Origin: Actibacterium pelagium
GTDB lineage: Bacteria; Pseudomonadota; Alphaproteobacteria; Rhodobacterales; Rhodobacteraceae
Assembly (NCBI RefSeq): GCF_002285415.1
Contig: NZ_NSBU01000007.1
Location: 1,078,583-1,142,582 of the forward strand
Direction of reading: 5' to 3'
Length of the DNA: 64,000 bases
Below the pieces are notes generated by a model. The model saw nothing but the letters and a program-made list of their open reading frames with translations. It did no database searches and was not told the origin of the DNA. Of the stretch, positions 46,278-58,001 are shown piece by piece. Position 1 is the first letter of the stretch. Every line of letters begins with the position of its first letter. The position numbers and the translations under genes are program-made.

Positions 46278-46811
46278 ATGCTCAGACCTTTGATGATTGC
46301 CGCGTTTTGCCTTCCAACCGCTGTCTATGCCGTTGGGGGTGATGATGATGCACCACCCAAGCCCACCCAAACCACAACCGAATGCGCCAAGGGCACAATT
46401 TGGGATTCGGAAAAGAAAGAGTGCGTCACCATCAAGGAAAGCGCGCTGGACGATGACACTCTCTATCGCGCGGTCCGGGAATTGGCCTACGCCGGTGATT
46501 ATGACAGCGCCACGCTGGTTTTGGATGCAATGCGATGGCAGCAGTCGGACCGGGTGATGACCTATCGTGGCTTCCTTGCCCGCAAGCAAGGCGATGCCGA
46601 TACCGCGCAAATGTATTATTCTGCGGCGTTGGAACTGAACCCTGACAACCTGTTGGCCCGCGCCTATATGGGCATGGGGCTGGTCGAAGCCGGTGACATG
46701 GCCGCTGCCCGCGCGCAACTGGCCCAGATACACGCCCGTGGCGGGGCGGGAGGCTGGCCTGAACGGGCGTTGAATGCCGCCCTGACTGGCGGAAAGACCT
46801 ACAACTACTAA
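46278..46811 (+). CDS. Exported TPR protein with N-terminal Cys motif
   Basis: A 177-residue protein with a signal peptide (1-18, MLRPLMIAAFCLPTAVYA), an acidic/Pro linker, the Cys motif CAKGTIWDSEKKECV (C36 to C49) and then tetratricopeptide-like helices (about 62-165; LYRAVRELAYAGDYDSATLV, AALELNPDNLLARAYMGMG). The motif has the same spacing as in the preceding small protein. TPR domains bind partners, so a periplasmic scaffold is plausible. Downstream are an acyltransferase and a DUF1223 protein. Family function unknown. Confidence 0.8.
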   Translation: MLRPLMIAAFCLPTAVYAVGGDDDAPPKPTQTTTECAKGTIWDSEKKECVTIKESALDDDTLYRAVRELAYAGDYDSATLVLDAMRWQQSDRVMTYRGFLARKQGDADTAQMYYSAALELNPDNLLARAYMGMGLVEAGDMAAARAQLAQIHARGGAGGWPERALNAALTGGKTYNY

Positions 46812-46899
46812 CGTTGCGACGGATCGCTTGTGATTACGGTGTGCGGGCAGTATTCCTGTCCGAAACCGGCCTATCGGGCCTTGCCATTGAAAGGGCCTC

Positions 46900-47802
46900 A
46901 TGGCCGCGTCATCGCCAAGCGAAAACACTTTCGGAAACTGGATATCTGACCGCGTTGCCCGCGGGTTGATCCGGCTTGCGCTAAGCATTCCTTATGAGAT
47001 GCGCGTACGGCTTTTTGGCAAGCTTATGCGCTATGTGATTGCGCCCATTGCCGGGTACCGAAAGCGAGCGCTGGCCAATCTGGACCTGATCTATCCCGAT
47101 ATGATAAAGGCCGAGAAACTGCGCATCGCCAATGCTGCCTGCGATAATGCCGGGCGATCCCTGATCGAGAACTACTCGGCCAAAGAGTTCATAGAACGCA
47201 TGAAGAGCGTGGAAGTCAGCGGCCCAGGTCTGGATCACTTGCGCCGTGCTCAAGAAGCTAATCAGCCGGTCCTTTTGGTCTCGGGCCATTTCGGAAATTA
47301 CGAGTCGGTCCGCGCGGCCCTTATGTTGGGTGGGTTCGAGGTTGGCTGCCTCTATCGTCCGATGCGGAACCCCTATTTCAACAAGCACTACGTTAATACC
47401 TTGGAACACATGGGCGGACCCGCCTTTCCACAGGGCAAACGGGGCATGATGGGGCTGGTAAAACACCTTAAGTCAGGCGGCATTTTGGCGATGCTGAATG
47501 ACCTCCACAAGGGACGAGGCGCCAGACTGACATTCATGGGGAAACCGGCAAAAACCGCGACGACAGGCGCAGAAATGGCGTTGAAATACAACGCGCTGGT
47601 CATCCCGTTTTATGGCACGCGACTAGAGAACGGTCTGGACTTCAAAGTCGAACTGGAAGAGCCGATCCCCGCCACTGATGCCGAAACCATGACTCAGGCC
47701 ATGAACGACAACCTGCAGGCCCGGGTCGAAAAGTCACCTGAACAATGGTTCTGGATTCACCGTCGCTGGAAAGATAAGGGCAAAAAGGCCCTGTCGAACT
47801 AA
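46900..47802 (+). CDS. LpxL/HtrB-family lysophospholipid acyltransferase
   Basis: A 300-residue inner-membrane acyltransferase of the late lipid A (LpxL/LpxM) family. The catalytic HX4E motif is H130/E135 in LVSGHFGNYESVR. Other markers: the N-terminal hydrophobic segment (about 22-35), LYRPMRNPYFNKHYV, KSGGILAMLNDLHKGRGARL and the late EQWFWIHRRWKDK. It could add a secondary acyl chain to lipid A or an ornithine-lipid-type product; substrate not certain. Confidence 0.92.
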   Translation: MAASSPSENTFGNWISDRVARGLIRLALSIPYEMRVRLFGKLMRYVIAPIAGYRKRALANLDLIYPDMIKAEKLRIANAACDNAGRSLIENYSAKEFIERMKSVEVSGPGLDHLRRAQEANQPVLLVSGHFGNYESVRAALMLGGFEVGCLYRPMRNPYFNKHYVNTLEHMGGPAFPQGKRGMMGLVKHLKSGGILAMLNDLHKGRGARLTFMGKPAKTATTGAEMALKYNALVIPFYGTRLENGLDFKVELEEPIPATDAETMTQAMNDNLQARVEKSPEQWFWIHRRWKDKGKKALSN

Positions 47803-48497
47803 CGCAGGGCCACTGCCCCTAGGATCACGCGGCTTTTGGCCTCTTGCAAGATCAGAGCGGTCGGTTGGTTGCCCGAAGTGGACACACGGACGCTAAGGTC
47901 ATTGGCACCACGCCAGCGCGCGATCTCTTCCCAATGATTGACCACATTGCTGTAGGACAAGGTCCGCCCCGCGTTCTCTCCGCGCTTGATGCTGACGGTT
48001 TGGCTAGCGCTGTAGGTCACAAGCTGCAGAACCATGTCCCCGTAGTTGCGGTCGACAGCAGCAGCGGTCACGCTAATCTTGCCGCCCCGGCGCGTGGCCC
48101 GAAGGTCGACAGGATAGGGTTTACGAGCGTGGGCGTTGATTAACTCTGACAGTTCCATTGCCTTTGGGCCGATCACTGAATCCGTGCCACCAATCATGAA
48201 CTGCGGTGTGAAAACAGACCGGTTGCCGAAGGCGCGGGCATAGGTTTTCTGGCGCTTCGTATAGGCGGGGTCGGCGAAAGAATCCTTCCAGCCGATATAG
48301 TCCCAGTAATCCACATGCAGCGCCAAAGCGATCACATCATCACGCTTCGCCAGTTGATGCATCATCTCGTCCGCCGGCGGGCAAGATGAACAGCCCTGCG
48401 AGGTAAACAACTCGACCACGACAGGCTTGGACTGCGCAAACAGCGGGGCCGAAAGGGCCAGCCAGATCAACATGGCAATTCGAATTACAGAGTGCAT
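47799..48497 (-). CDS. Exported DUF1223 thioredoxin-fold protein
   Basis: A 232-residue DUF1223 protein with a signal peptide (about 1-21) and a CxxC motif, C36/C39 in ELFTSQGCSSCPPADEMM, placed as in a thioredoxin fold. The next part ALHVDYWDYIGWKDSFADP and GNRSVFTPQFMIGG is the family hallmark. Likely a periplasmic thiol protein; no substrate known. It overlaps the acyltransferase gene convergently by 4 bp. Confidence 0.9.
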   Translation of the reverse strand: MHSVIRIAMLIWLALSAPLFAQSKPVVVELFTSQGCSSCPPADEMMHQLAKRDDVIALALHVDYWDYIGWKDSFADPAYTKRQKTYARAFGNRSVFTPQFMIGGTDSVIGPKAMELSELINAHARKPYPVDLRATRRGGKISVTAAAVDRNYGDMVLQLVTYSASQTVSIKRGENAGRTLSYSNVVNHWEEIARWRGANDLSVRVSTSGNQPTALILQEAKSRVILGAVALR

Positions 48498-48620
48498 GTG
48501 ATCTCCTTAACTTTGCATCCCCGGACATTGTTAAAGCCTGCCCGATCAACAGGCCAATCAACGTTTCGGGAGCATCTTGTCATAACTTGTTATGCCAGCG
48601 CAGGACCCTTTCAGGAAACA

Positions 48621-48655
48621 TAAAAATGGGCGCCACGGTATCCCGTAGCGCCCAT
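48621..48655 (-). terminator. Terminator after acnB
   Basis: On the minus strand, arms gatgggcgc / ggcgcccat around a 14-nt loop, followed by TTTTTATG. It begins about 27 bp after the acnB stop. Confidence 0.85.
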
Positions 48656-48681
48656 CCGAATGTCTTTGAAAGCCGTTCGAC

Positions 48682-51474
<2,793 letters not shown>

Positions 51475-52149
51475 GACGATCCCTACGATTAAGTGTCAGA
51501 ATAAGCTTGAGCGCCGGGTCGCGGACTTGGTGCGATCGACGCTCAGGTTCGTTTGTATGCCATTGTATACGAAGCCCTCCGGGCTTGCAAGACGTTAGAC
51601 AACGGCGAAGCACCTTAGGGGCAAGTTTTTCAGGCTTTCCGCGCGCAATATACCCCGAACGACTGGCAAGGCGAATACCTTTGGCTGCGACACATGCGTC
51701 CAGTCCGGGCATTTGGTTTCCTTGCACTTCCGAGTCGTTGATGAAGGTCCCCCGCTTAAAAAGGGAGGCATTAAAATAGCCCACCCCCCTACCCTGCGGC
51801 GAAACAGGGTTTGTAAGGCCAAACTCAGCACAGACATCATTGCCGGCGGCTCGGAGCTTGCGATTGCTATCCTGTACAATCTCATTAATCTCAAATGCCA
51901 TTCTTTTATGTTCATCATTCTGCAAGCTGTTCGACCAATCGAAGATCGGCAGTGCTTAGGTCGCTTCAAGAACGATGTTCGTTTGAGCAGACTGCTCCCC
52001 CGAGACAATGGTATGTGTGAATTGGTTCCAACTTATCGAAGGAAGATGTTCAGCGTATGGAAGCTGAAATTAAATTCAGATTTTCAGCCGAACGAACTGA
52101 CTTTTCGGAATGGCCTCAAACAGAAATCCCAACGTCTAAACCCCGATTT
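51475..52149. other. Intergenic stretch of about 675 bp, no supported gene
   Basis: Contains the acnB promoter near its left end and the promoter of the orphan gene just after its right end. Between them, the DNA is less GC-rich than its surroundings. Overlapping open frames on both strands (minus 51440-51925, plus 51713-52165) show no recognisable domain, lack ribosome sites and in the minus case cover the acnB promoter. I see no transposase, repeat boundary or tRNA. It may be a decayed gene or horizontally acquired DNA. Confidence 0.55.
51562..51590 (-). promoter_or_regulatory. Predicted acnB promoter with dyad in the spacer
   Basis: On the minus strand TTGCAA (51590-51585) and TACAAT (51567-51562) are exactly 17 bp apart, a near-consensus sigma-70 promoter. 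The spacer contains a perfect dyad AAGCCC-N3-GGGCTT (51572-51586), where a repressor could block polymerase. Two direct repeats TTGTAT on the plus strand (51553-51558, 51563-51568), one helical turn apart, overlap the -10 and the start. Confidence 0.6.
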
Positions 52150-52178
52150 TTGGCGTAGGGCATGAACCGTGGTAAGCT
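52150..52178 (+). promoter_or_regulatory. Predicted promoter of the orphan exported protein
   Basis: TTGGCG (52150-52155) and TAAGCT (52173-52178) at 17-bp spacing, about 30 bp before the gene's ATG. Confidence 0.45.
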
Positions 52179-52209
52179 GAAGGGGTTCAAGCTCGAATTG
52201 GAATAGACA

Positions 52210-52986
52210 ATGCGCCGATTCTTTCTAGGCGTTTTATTCGCAATGACTTCAACTGCACCCGTCTTCGCAGACCCGGACTTCGGTCCGCGAGAAGACCTGT
52301 TTGATTTCAAAGACTATGAGTGGCTCGACACCGGAGCAATGTTTTGCCTTGATGGAGAGTGTGATGATGGCGCGGGACTAAATATTTATTATTTGGTCGC
52401 AGATGCTGAAGTATCACGCCTGCAAGTCATAGTTTTATTTGAAGCTGATTCGTTGCTCGATACTGGGACTCGAGGAATCGACGATTGCATGCTGCCGATA
52501 GAGTTTTTGAATGGAAGGCTTTACGGTTCTCCTGAAGCCCTTGTTTATACAGCACAGTATATTTCATATCTATCCGATAACCCCTACACATTCATTGCCT
52601 TAAATTTCACACCATTGACTAAAGGTCCGAACCGTCATCTCCGTTTCGATTTCGCTCGATTCTGGAACGTATACTGGAACGGATTTACCGCGAGACAAGA
52701 AGAGTTACTGCGTCAAATCGAAGATAATAGAGATCTTGCGGTTTTACGCGATAAAGAATGGCCAACTCTTTGGGAAGTCCTGAAAAATCTGGCCGCAAAA
52801 AACCTCTCTGAGCTTGATGAAGAACCAGCATACAAACGGTTGGACTTCATTCGTAACACCACGCAGAGCGAACGTGACGCGATCATGGCACGGACGATGA
52901 CACTTGATGAAAATGACAATCTGGTTGGTTCGTTTAGTCCATCCCAATGCATACCAAACGAAATTTTCGCTGGCATAGAAGAATGA
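52210..52986 (+). CDS. Orphan exported protein, unknown
   Basis: A 258-residue protein that I cannot assign. Residues 1-20 (MRRFFLGVLFAMTSTAPVFA) form a signal peptide. The mature part has four cysteines (MFCLDGECDD, DDCMLPIE, SQCIPNE) that could make two disulfides, a hydrophobic beta-rich middle, a long helical part from about 155 (WNGFTARQEELLRQIEDNRD, WEVLKNLAAKNLSELDEE) and an acidic end. AT-rich codons (att, tta, aaa) contrast with neighbours, suggesting horizontal acquisition. It has no operon partner; about 205 bp without a gene follow before the end of ccmG. Confidence 0.75.
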   Translation: MRRFFLGVLFAMTSTAPVFADPDFGPREDLFDFKDYEWLDTGAMFCLDGECDDGAGLNIYYLVADAEVSRLQVIVLFEADSLLDTGTRGIDDCMLPIEFLNGRLYGSPEALVYTAQYISYLSDNPYTFIALNFTPLTKGPNRHLRFDFARFWNVYWNGFTARQEELLRQIEDNRDLAVLRDKEWPTLWEVLKNLAAKNLSELDEEPAYKRLDFIRNTTQSERDAIMARTMTLDENDNLVGSFSPSQCIPNEIFAGIEE

Positions 52987-53191
52987 GAGCTATGGCCTTG
53001 TCTGTGTTTGCGAGATTAGCAGTCTGCGCTCGGTCGTTATGCCAAAATGGGTCTAAATGATTCAGACGGCACGGAATACCTCTGCGCAGTCGCCCTGCGA
53101 TCATTAGTATATTTTCAAATAAAGACATCTATGCCCTCACCCCGCGCGTTCTCGAGGGGCAGATCGGTCACCTGATTTGGTGGGGAAGGCC

Positions 53192-53719
53192 TTACTTCAG
53201 CAAGGGACGGATACGTTGATCGAGAATCGGCCGTGTGATCGGTCCTGCGAACCGCAGAAGGACCACTCCGTTCTCGTCGATCACGAAGGTTTCCGGCACA
53301 CCGTACAGCCCCCAGTTCAAAGCGGTCCGCCCCTGCAGGTCGGCGCCTGACTTCACATAAGGGTCACCCAGTTCGTCCAGGAACCCTTTGGCGTTGGCCG
53401 GGTCGTCCTTGTAGTTGATCCCGTAGATCGCAATGCCCTCTTCCGCCAGCGTCATTAGCTGCGGATGCTCGGCACGGCACGGTCCGCACCAACTGGCCCA
53501 ATAGTTCACCAGTTTGACGCCGGGAGTTTTCAGGTCGGCGTCCGTGACCACCTCGCCTTCGAATTCGGTCAGCGCCAAAGGCGGGGCCTGACGGCCCTCC
53601 ATCGTAGATGGCAACGCATCGGGATCATCCCGATGCATTCCAAGCAGGAACACAGCAACCAGCCCGGCAAAGATCAAGGGTGGCAGGAAGACAAGGACAG
53701 AGATCTTGCGTTTAGCCAT
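53192..53719 (-). CDS. ccmG: Thiol:disulfide interchange protein CcmG/DsbE
   Basis: Membrane-anchored thioredoxin-like protein that keeps apocytochrome c haem-binding cysteines reduced. The 175-residue protein has one N-terminal span (about 8-27) and the active site NYWASWCGPCRAEHPQLM with C78/C81. Also typical are YGINYKDDPANAKGFL and GVPETFVIDENGVVLLRF. It is the last gene of the ccmABCDG cluster and overlaps ccmD by 8 bp. Confidence 0.95.
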   Translation of the reverse strand: MAKRKISVLVFLPPLIFAGLVAVFLLGMHRDDPDALPSTMEGRQAPPLALTEFEGEVVTDADLKTPGVKLVNYWASWCGPCRAEHPQLMTLAEEGIAIYGINYKDDPANAKGFLDELGDPYVKSGADLQGRTALNWGLYGVPETFVIDENGVVLLRFAGPITRPILDQRIRPLLK

Positions 53720-53867
53720 CGGATTTTCGTCTTTCCTCGATCTGGGTCAACTGGCGGCGGGCCTTCGCCCCCTGCCAGATACTTAAGCACACCAAACCCG
53801 CAAGCAAGACCAGCGAGATAGCGTAAGACGACAGAACGGTTTCAGCGTATTTTCCCAGATCAGGCAT
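53712..53867 (-). CDS. ccmD: Haem exporter protein CcmD
   Basis: A 51-residue single-span membrane protein: MPDLGKYAETVLSSYAISLV, hydrophobic to about residue 31, then a basic cytoplasmic tail (GAKARRQLTQIEERRKS). CcmD holds the CcmABC complex to CcmE. It is too short for many gene finders but overlaps ccmC as TGATG at its start and ccmG at its end, exactly where ccmD is expected. Confidence 0.9.
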   Translation of the reverse strand: MPDLGKYAETVLSSYAISLVLLAGLVCLSIWQGAKARRQLTQIEERRKSDG

Positions 53868-54598
53868 CAGTCGAAAATCCTCTCACGGGCCAGAAGCGCC
53901 TTGATCCGGCGGGCACGAATTTCTGTGCGGGTTCGCAGCAGGACAAGGGCGAGAAACAGCAGGACAAAGCCTGCAATGGACAGCAGAAGCGGTTGATAAA
54001 ACACGTCATCCACGTTGGTCTCTTTATCCAGCGACAGGGAAGCGCCCTGATGCAGGCCCTGGTTCCAGAAGTTGACGGCATAGCGGCTGAGAACGGCAAA
54101 GACCGACCCCACGATACACAGCACCGAGGTCAGATCGGCCGCTGCATCGCTATCTTCGATAGCGGCCCAAAGCGCCATGTAGCCCAGATAGAACAGAAAC
54201 AGGATCAGGAAGCTGGTCAGGCGCGGGTCCCATGCCCACCATGTACCCCACATCGGCTGCCCCCACAGCGCGCCCGTAAATAGCGCGATCAGGGTCATGG
54301 TTACACCAACCGGCGCGGCCGCCTTCGCGGCCAGTGCGCTGACATGGTGGCGACGGATCAGCCAGATCAGGCTGGCCACCAGCATCATGAACCACGCGTT
54401 AATCGCCATAAGCGCCGCTGGAACGTGGATATAGATGATCTTGACGGTCGAGCCCTGACGGAAATCATCCGGCGTGAAGAAGAACCCCCAGATCAGCCCG
54501 CCCACAAGGGCCACGGCCGCGCCTACGCTGATGTAGGGCAGCACCTTATCCGTCGTGCGGATGAATTTAACGGGGTTTGCGTATTCCCAGATCGACAT
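53867..54598 (-). CDS. ccmC: Haem exporter membrane protein CcmC
   Basis: Presents haem to CcmE on the periplasmic side. The 243-residue protein (ATG at 54598, MSIWEYANPVKFIRTTDKVL) has six membrane spans and the haem-handling tryptophan-rich WGTWWAWDPRLTS motif between spans, with flanking histidines (IYIHVPAALMAIN, NQGLHQGASLSL). The longer upstream frame belongs to a shadow of ccmB. It follows ccmB at 41 bp. Confidence 0.96.
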   Translation of the reverse strand: MSIWEYANPVKFIRTTDKVLPYISVGAAVALVGGLIWGFFFTPDDFRQGSTVKIIYIHVPAALMAINAWFMMLVASLIWLIRRHHVSALAAKAAAPVGVTMTLIALFTGALWGQPMWGTWWAWDPRLTSFLILFLFYLGYMALWAAIEDSDAAADLTSVLCIVGSVFAVLSRYAVNFWNQGLHQGASLSLDKETNVDDVFYQPLLLSIAGFVLLFLALVLLRTRTEIRARRIKALLARERIFD

Positions 54599-54639
54599 TC
54601 TTAGCTTCCTGTTTGACGCATTGCTAACACAGGTGTCCC

Positions 54640-55296
54640 TCAGCGCAAATTGATACGGATTGCCGCAGCCGCCGCAAAGGGCAGAAGCGCCGCACACGCA
54701 AGAGTGATCCCGGCCAGCATCATCATCGGCAGACCGGCATCGGCACCATCTGCGCCTCGTTTTACCGCCTCTGCCCCAAAAATAAGCGTTGGGACGTACA
54801 GCGGAAGGACCAGCAGCGACAGCAACAATCCGCCGCGTTTCAAGCCAACAGTCAAGGCTGCACCGAATGCGCCAATGACCGACAGGGCCGGCGTGCCAAC
54901 GGCAAGGCTGGCCAGCATCCAGACATAGGCCGAAGATTCGAGGTTCAGCAGGATGCCAAGGATTGGTGCTGCCAGAACCAGAGGCAAGCCCGTCGTGACC
55001 CAATGCGCGAGCGCCTTCATGATCACCACGCCCTCTAGCGGGACCGGTGCGGTGGCCAGAAGATCAAGCGAGCCGTCCTCGTAATCCAGCGCAAAAATCC
55101 GGTCGAGCGACAGCAGGCAGGCCAGCAATGACCCAACCCACAGAATGCCCGGCGCGATGGTTTTCAGGATCTCGCTGTTCGGTCCAACCCCGAACGGCAC
55201 CAACACAGTCACAATCAGAAAGAAGGCCAGCCCAAGGCCAAAGCCCCCGCCTGCCCTTACAGCAAGACGCAGATCGCGGATCAGGATGGCTATCAC
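54640..55296 (-). CDS. ccmB: Haem exporter membrane protein CcmB
   Basis: Membrane subunit of the CcmAB ABC complex that releases holo-CcmE, 218 residues with six predicted spans. The [20 protein letters not shown]-terminus, the [17 protein letters not shown] segment and the central [17 protein letters not shown] are typical. Its ATG overlaps the ccmA stop by 4 bp. Confidence 0.95.
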   Translation of the reverse strand: MIAILIRDLRLAVRAGGGFGLGLAFFLIVTVLVPFGVGPNSEILKTIAPGILWVGSLLACLLSLDRIFALDYEDGSLDLLATAPVPLEGVVIMKALAHWVTTGLPLVLAAPILGILLNLESSAYVWMLASLAVGTPALSVIGAFGAALTVGLKRGGLLLSLLVLPLYVPTLIFGAEAVKRGADGADAGLPMMMLAGITLACAALLPFAAAAAIRINLR

Positions 55297-55910
55297 AGAA
55301 ACGCCTCGTCAAAGTCCGAGCTTTCCTTGGGCGGCGCGGCTTTGAACTGGGCGACGTCCAATTCCTCTGCCTCGACCCCAAGATCAATATGCGTGGCCAT
55401 CAGGGCCATGCCGCCACCAGCAAGGTGTTCGCGGATCACATCACCGAACAATGCGACAGAGGCCGTGTCCAAAGACACGGTCGGCTCGTCCAGAACCCAG
55501 ATCGGGCGCCCGGTGACCAGAAGGCGCGCCAGACCGAGCCGGCGCTTTTGGCCCGCGGACAGGTTTTGCGCGGCACGGTCCGCCAGTTCGGTCAGGTTGA
55601 ACCGCTCTAGCGCGGCGTCAACATTGTCAGTGCCATAGGTATGGGCCCAGAACATCAGGTTCTCACGCACGGTTAGCGTGGCTTTCAGCCCATCGGCATG
55701 GGCCCCATAGGCCATGGTTTCCGTCGAGACCGAAATCTCGCCTTCCAGCGGCTCTTGCAGCCCGCAAAGCGTGCGCAGCAGGGTGGTTTTGCCAATCCCA
55801 TTTGGCCCACGCAGCAAAAGCGCCTGCCCGGCCTCTAGGGTGAAGCTGACGCCTTCAAGCACTGGCACGCCGCCTCGGGTGACGGCCAGATTGTCGACAG
55901 ACAGCTTCAT
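55293..55910 (-). CDS. ccmA: Haem exporter ATP-binding protein CcmA
   Basis: The ATPase of the CcmAB complex, 205 residues. Walker A is [14 protein letters not shown], the signature [15 protein letters not shown] and Walker [15 protein letters not shown]; the switch His is in MATHIDLG. First gene of the ccm run on the minus strand; it overlaps the upstream Mth938-like gene by 4 bp. Confidence 0.96.
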   Translation of the reverse strand: MKLSVDNLAVTRGGVPVLEGVSFTLEAGQALLLRGPNGIGKTTLLRTLCGLQEPLEGEISVSTETMAYGAHADGLKATLTVRENLMFWAHTYGTDNVDAALERFNLTELADRAAQNLSAGQKRRLGLARLLVTGRPIWVLDEPTVSLDTASVALFGDVIREHLAGGGMALMATHIDLGVEAEELDVAQFKAAPPKESSDFDEAFL

Positions 55911-56266
55911 TCGCCAACCGTCAACAGTGCTGCGGCGATGCGGCGACCTTCGGAAAGAAGAACGTTATAGGTGCGGGCTGCCGCGGGGCTGGACATGACC
56001 TCGACCCCAAGACCCGCCCGTTCCAGCGCCTTGCGCAGATCGGCGGGAATATGAGCGATTTCCTTGCCCATCCCGATGAAGATCACATCGACTTTATCGG
56101 CCAGCGCCAGCAAGGCTTCGCGGTCCTCTAGCCCACCCCAAGAGTTCACCCCTGCATGGGTGGCCAGAACAGGCCCTTCTATCACCTCTCCGCCAATGCG
56201 GAAGAAGTTGGGGCCGTACCCGTCAAAGGGTTTCACATCGTCAAAGTCGATCTCGTTCAGTCGCAT
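55907..56266 (-). CDS. Mth938-like domain protein
   Basis: A 119-residue single-domain protein (ATG at 56266, [20 protein letters not shown]) with the Mth938 fold signature [16 protein letters not shown] and [16 protein letters not shown]. The same family includes the mitochondrial complex I assembly factor NDUFAF3. Placed between the SecDF/permease genes and ccmA, as in many Rhodobacteraceae. Exact role unknown. Confidence 0.88.
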   Translation of the reverse strand: MRLNEIDFDDVKPFDGYGPNFFRIGGEVIEGPVLATHAGVNSWGGLEDREALLALADKVDVIFIGMGKEIAHIPADLRKALERAGLGVEVMSSPAAARTYNVLLSEGRRIAAALLTVGE

Positions 56267-56276
56267 GAGGCGCACC

Positions 56277-57029
56277 CTAGTGCCAAACGGGAAGGCCCGC
56301 AATCGCAGAAGCCGCGACAATAAGATAGGCGATGATGCGGTACATCCGCTCTGTTCCTAGACGAAAGAGTTGCGTGCCCAGAAAGTTCCCTGCCATGGTC
56401 GGTATGGCCAACAACACCCCCATCACAAGCGGAACTGCCTCTAGCCGCCCTTGCAGGCCGATCACCACAAAAGCGGTCAGGTCAAACAGGTAAAGGTACA
56501 GGAAGATATTGGCGCGGATCACCGAGGCGGGCAGATCGCGCGCCATGTAAAACAAGATGACGGGTGGTCCCGGCAACGCGGCCACACCGCCCAAGAAGCC
56601 TCCGGCAGCGCCGGTTGCAACGACGTGATGGCGACGAATGTCTCCGCGATACTGATACCCAAGGACCAAGGCCGCAACCACCAGAAGCGCAATGACAGAC
56701 ACCCCATAGCGGAAGATCTTCGGGTCCAAGGAATAGAGCAACAGAAGAGAGAACGGCAGCACGACCCAAACGCCAACCATCAGGCGAACAAGATCGCGCT
56801 TGTGCGCTTGCCGCATCGTTTGCTGAAGAAGCGGAATAGGCCCCAGAAGGTCCATCCCGATCAGCAGGATCAACGCCCAGACAGGTGAAACAAACAAAGC
56901 TGCGATAGGAAGGAATATCAGCGCGGTGCCAAAGCCTGAAAAGCCGCGCACCGTGCCCGCGACAAAAGCCGCAAGCGCAATCCAGGCCGCACCGGGATAC
57001 TCCAGTGCGGCCTGAAGAATATCAGGCAT
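56277..57029 (-). CDS. TauE/SafE-family membrane permease
   Basis: A 250-residue protein with seven to eight predicted membrane spans and the two-repeat layout of the TauE/SafE family, each marked by GTVRGFSGFGTALIFLP and GAAGGFLGGVAALPGPPVIL. Members export sulfonates, sulfite or related organic anions; the substrate here is not known. It overlaps the secF end by 8 bp and lies before the Mth938-like gene. Confidence 0.88.
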   Translation of the reverse strand: MPDILQAALEYPGAAWIALAAFVAGTVRGFSGFGTALIFLPIAALFVSPVWALILLIGMDLLGPIPLLQQTMRQAHKRDLVRLMVGVWVVLPFSLLLLYSLDPKIFRYGVSVIALLVVAALVLGYQYRGDIRRHHVVATGAAGGFLGGVAALPGPPVILFYMARDLPASVIRANIFLYLYLFDLTAFVVIGLQGRLEAVPLVMGVLLAIPTMAGNFLGTQLFRLGTERMYRIIAYLIVAASAIAGLPVWH

Positions 57030-57990
57030 CGACGTCCGCGAACTGCGTGCCAGCCGCGTTCGGATCGGGCCTGGACCAGTCGCGCTTGACGCCCAGCATC
57101 AGCAGAACGTTCGACGCCACGAAGACCGACGAATAGGTCCCGATCACGACGCCCAGGATCATCGCAAAGACGAAGCCCCGGATCACATCCCCCCCCAGCA
57201 CGATCAGCGCAATCAGCGCCAACAGCGTGGTGACAGAGGTCATGACGGTCCGCGAAAGGGTTTCGTTGATCGACAGGTTCAGGACGTCTTTGAGTTCCAA
57301 CTTCTTATAGCGGCGCAGGTTTTCCCGCACGCGGTCAAACACAACCACGGTGTCGTTCAGCGAGTAACCAACGATGGTCAGCAGCGCCGCGATAATCGCC
57401 AGATCGAACTTGATCTGCAGCAGGCTGAAGATACCGATGGTCAGGACAATATCGTGCACCAGCGCCGCCACGGCCCCGACCGAGAACTGCCATTCGAACC
57501 GCAGCCAGATATAGACCAGAACGGTGAAAATCGCGGCGACAACCGCCAGAACAGCGGTTTGGATCAATTCGCCCGAAACCTTTGGCCCGACCGAGGTGAC
57601 CTCTTGGAAGTCAACCGATGGGTCCACGGTTTGCAAAGCGGATTTGACTGCATTCACAGTCTCACCAGCAACGCTTTCATCGCCTTGCTGCGCTTCGATC
57701 CGAATCTGGGTGACGTTCTGGTCCGGCTTGGTGGGGTCAAACACCTCGGTGATCGAGATATCGCCCAGCCCAAGCGGCGACAGCGCGTCGCGATAGGCAC
57801 CAACGTCCACCGATTGCTCGGCCGAGGTCCGGATGGTCGTACCACCGCGGAAGTCGATACCAAAGTTCAGCCCCATCACGAAGAACAGGATGACCGAGGC
57901 CACCATGGCAAGCATCGAGGCGCCAAAGGTCACCTTCGACAGTTTAAAGAAATCCCAGCTGGTTTCTTCAGGAACAAGTTTCAATCGCAT
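57022..57990 (-). CDS. secF: Protein translocase subunit SecF
   Basis: Membrane subunit that with SecD uses the proton gradient to aid late protein translocation. The 322-residue protein (ATG at 57990, MRLKLVPEETSWDFFKLSKV) has six spans with a large periplasmic loop after the first, the GLNFGIDFRGGTTI motif and the YSLNDTVVVFDRVRENLRR motif between spans four and five. The ATG at 58005 five codons earlier overlaps secD and is possible. Confidence 0.96.
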   Translation of the reverse strand: MRLKLVPEETSWDFFKLSKVTFGASMLAMVASVILFFVMGLNFGIDFRGGTTIRTSAEQSVDVGAYRDALSPLGLGDISITEVFDPTKPDQNVTQIRIEAQQGDESVAGETVNAVKSALQTVDPSVDFQEVTSVGPKVSGELIQTAVLAVVAAIFTVLVYIWLRFEWQFSVGAVAALVHDIVLTIGIFSLLQIKFDLAIIAALLTIVGYSLNDTVVVFDRVRENLRRYKKLELKDVLNLSINETLSRTVMTSVTTLLALIALIVLGGDVIRGFVFAMILGVVIGTYSSVFVASNVLLMLGVKRDWSRPDPNAAGTQFADVDA

Positions 57991-58001
57991 GATCAGGCTC
58001 C

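Noticed and set aside
51713-52165. Plus-strand open frame of 150 codons before the orphan gene
   Set aside because: No ribosome site or domain, irregular composition, and its 3' end covers the predicted promoter of the following gene.
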